Shown piece by piece: positions 6,088 through 7,543 of a stretch of DNA of 7,543 nt (positions are counted from its first letter, which is position 1; each line of letters starts with the position of its first letter). The notes beneath the pieces are model-generated. The model had not been told where the DNA came from. It saw only the letters and a list, made by a program, of their open reading frames with translations, and made no database searches. The stretch covers positions 1-7,543 of the forward strand of contig CAYGTK010000200.1 of NCBI GenBank assembly GCA_964352775.1, written 5' to 3'. This DNA is from CAYGTK01 sp964352775. GTDB taxonomy: Bacteria > Bacteroidota > Bacteroidia > Chitinophagales > CAIOSU01. The position numbers and the translations under genes were made by a program.

Positions 6088-7458
6088 ATGCTTTTTGCCA
6101 TAGTAGATATTGAAACCACAGGTAGCTATGCTCACCTGTGTAGCATAACCGAGGTAGCTGTTATAGTTACCGATGGTATGAACGAGGTTTCGCGCTGGGA
6201 AAGCTTGGTGAAACCTGATATGCAAATACCACCGTTCATTACGGCGCTAACCCATATCACCAATGAAATGGTAGCAGATGCTCCGCCATTTTCGGAGATA
6301 GCAGAGGAACTCTTCAGTTTACTGCAAGACAAGATCTTTATAGCCCATAATGTCAGTTTCGATTATGGTTTTTTGAAGAAGGCTTTTGCACGAGAGGGCT
6401 TTTCTTTTAACCCTAAACGGGGCTGTACGGTACGCTTGTCAAGGAAGATTATACCAGAGATGAAGTCGTATAGCTTGGGTAAACTTACGCGTCAGCTGGG
6501 TATTACCCATAACAATGCACACCGCGCTATGGGCGATACGGCTGCAACGGCCTTGTTATTCGCACACTTGTTCAGAAGTGATGAAAATGGTCATATCCAA
6601 AAGACCCTGAACCAACGTAGTGGGGAAACCATACTGCCAGCCCACCTGCCTAGCGAGGTGTTCCGTAAGTTGCCCGACCGACCAGGTGTTTATTATTTCC
6701 ATGATAACAAAGGGAAGTTCATCTACATCGGCAAAGCGAAGAATTTGAGGAAACGGGTGTACAGTCACTTCTCGGGAGGCACATCTAGCAGAAAGGTGCA
6801 CGATTTCAAGAAACACATCCACAACATCACTTTTGAAGAAACGGGTTCGGAACTGTTGGCTAGCCTGCTAGAGGATAGAGAGATAAAGCAGTATTGGCCA
6901 ATATACAATAGGGCGCAGAAAGATGGTCATAGGGCATTTGGGGTATATGCCTATCAAGACGCTAGGGAGCAAACGCATATTGCTATTGACAAAGCCAAAA
7001 AGCATTTGCCTGCTTTAGCTAGTTTCCCCACATTGTGGGAGGCTCGTACTTGGTTAATACGCCAAGTGGGGCAGTACGAATTGGAACCTAGTTTATGTGG
7101 CTTGCCCGAACTTTATTTCTCGCATACAGTTGCCGATCATGAGGCAGGGGTGGAGCAAATGAAAGAAGACATCCGTGGGCGGTCTACCTCATTCATCATT
7201 TTAGAGCGTGGGCGCACGCAAGAAGAACAAGCCTACGTATGGGTAGACAATGGCAATTACAAAGGCTTTGGCTTTACCGATAAAGAAAATGACCTGTTGG
7301 ACAAAAGCGTGCTTAAGGCCGATCTTCAACCCCAGCAAGAAACGGCTACGGTACGTTCTATTCTCACAAGAGTATTCCAATTGGAAAGCCAAAAAGTACA
7401 TTTATTGGAAGAAATTGAGTTCGATACATACCAAGTAGTGAATACATCGCGTTTATAG
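6088..7458 (+). CDS. DnaQ-type 3'-5' exonuclease fused to a UvrC/Cho-type GIY-YIG nuclease domain
   Basis: A two-nuclease fusion, probably acting in DNA repair in the cytosol. The start is the ATG at 6088 (MLFAIVDIETTG); an in-frame TTG sits just before it, but the DnaQ fold begins right at this ATG. The exonuclease domain (about 1-165) has all DEDDh residues: Asp7 and Glu9 in DIET, Asp92 in HNVSFD, His145 and Asp150 in HRAMGD. The GIY-YIG domain (about 193-275) has PGVYYF (199-204), FIYIGKAKNLRKR (211-223, Arg221), the probable metal-binding Glu262 in LLEDREIKQ, and Asn274 in PIYN. It looks like UvrC's N-terminal 3'-incision domain and E. coli Cho. UvrC's UVR, RNase H-like and HhH parts are absent. 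The last 180 residues (about 277-456) fit no domain I recognise. The protein has 456 residues. DnaQ-UvrC-like fusions are known in Bacteroidota and Actinobacteria; the exact role here is unproven. Confidence 0.93.
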   Translation: MLFAIVDIETTGSYAHLCSITEVAVIVTDGMNEVSRWESLVKPDMQIPPFITALTHITNEMVADAPPFSEIAEELFSLLQDKIFIAHNVSFDYGFLKKAFAREGFSFNPKRGCTVRLSRKIIPEMKSYSLGKLTRQLGITHNNAHRAMGDTAATALLFAHLFRSDENGHIQKTLNQRSGETILPAHLPSEVFRKLPDRPGVYYFHDNKGKFIYIGKAKNLRKRVYSHFSGGTSSRKVHDFKKHIHNITFEETGSELLASLLEDREIKQYWPIYNRAQKDGHRAFGVYAYQDAREQTHIAIDKAKKHLPALASFPTLWEARTWLIRQVGQYELEPSLCGLPELYFSHTVADHEAGVEQMKEDIRGRSTSFIILERGRTQEEQAYVWVDNGNYKGFGFTDKENDLLDKSVLKADLQPQQETATVRSILTRVFQLESQKVHLLEEIEFDTYQVVNTSRL

Positions 7459-7480
7459 GCTAGTTTAACGAAAGAACGCT

Positions 7481-7543
7481 ATGAAAAAGCTAGTCATCTT
7501 CTTACTTGCACTTATCCTTTTGTTCTCTATCGATCTATTGATC
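7481..7543 (+). CDS. Start of an unidentified gene with a hydrophobic N-terminus (cut by the right edge)
   Basis: An ATG 22 bp after the nuclease gene's stop opens 21 codons without a stop to the window end. They encode MKKLVIFLLALILLFSIDLL and one more residue: two lysines followed by a continuous hydrophobic stretch, as in a signal peptide, lipoprotein leader or membrane anchor. The short gap and same strand suggest it belongs to the same transcription unit. There is too little sequence to name the product, and the call rests on the signal-like composition and position. Confidence 0.6.
   Translation, partial: MKKLVIFLLALILLFSIDLLI

Noticed and set aside
1..7543. Mobile element, CRISPR array, tRNA/rRNA gene or toxin-antitoxin pair
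   Set aside because: The window is almost fully covered by intact housekeeping-type genes. No terminal repeats, repeat-spacer pattern, transposase motif or tRNA-like fold was found by reading both strands.

Overview
The window reads as a gene-dense chromosomal segment of a Bacteroidota bacterium. Supporting signs are the pyrG-yidC adjacency, the sequence style of YidC, CTP synthase and the long-form NfeD protease, the absence of Shine-Dalgarno sequences before almost every start, and three perfect matches to the Bacteroidota promoter -7 consensus TAnnTTTG in the intergenic gaps. Base composition looks moderate (somewhat below half G+C by eye) and even throughout. No RNA genes, insertion sequences, phage genes or CRISPR arrays were seen. 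A finer placement (Chitinophagia- or Sphingobacteriia-like) is only a guess.

Layout. The left two thirds (1-5055) is a minus-strand cluster transcribed right to left: nfeD-like membrane serine protease, kdsB (CMP-Kdo synthetase), pyrG (CTP synthase) and yidC (membrane insertase, whose C-terminal part lies beyond the left edge). nfeD and kdsB overlap by 4 bases (ATGA). kdsB and pyrG are separated by 89 bp that holds a promoter-like element, a hairpin with a T-tract and an inverted repeat. pyrG and yidC are only 28 bp apart. A 75-bp divergent spacer (5056-5130) separates this cluster from a plus-strand cluster: a secreted two-LysM protein with an RlpA-like C-terminal domain, a DnaQ-type exonuclease fused to a UvrC-type GIY-YIG nuclease domain, and the first 21 codons of a further gene with a hydrophobic N-terminus.

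Function. The minus-strand genes share an envelope theme: NfeD is a membrane protease, KdsB activates Kdo for lipopolysaccharide at the cost of CTP, PyrG makes CTP, and YidC inserts membrane proteins. The LysM/RlpA-like protein probably acts at peptidoglycan. The nuclease fusion is probably a DNA repair enzyme and is the gene with the least defined role.

This is mostly ordinary core-genome territory and no new multi-gene system is evident. The points most worth a second look are the two promoter-like elements facing each other in the 75-bp divergent spacer, the uncharacterised C-terminal third of the exonuclease/GIY-YIG fusion, the degenerate RlpA-like domain behind two LysM repeats, and the structured leader in front of pyrG.
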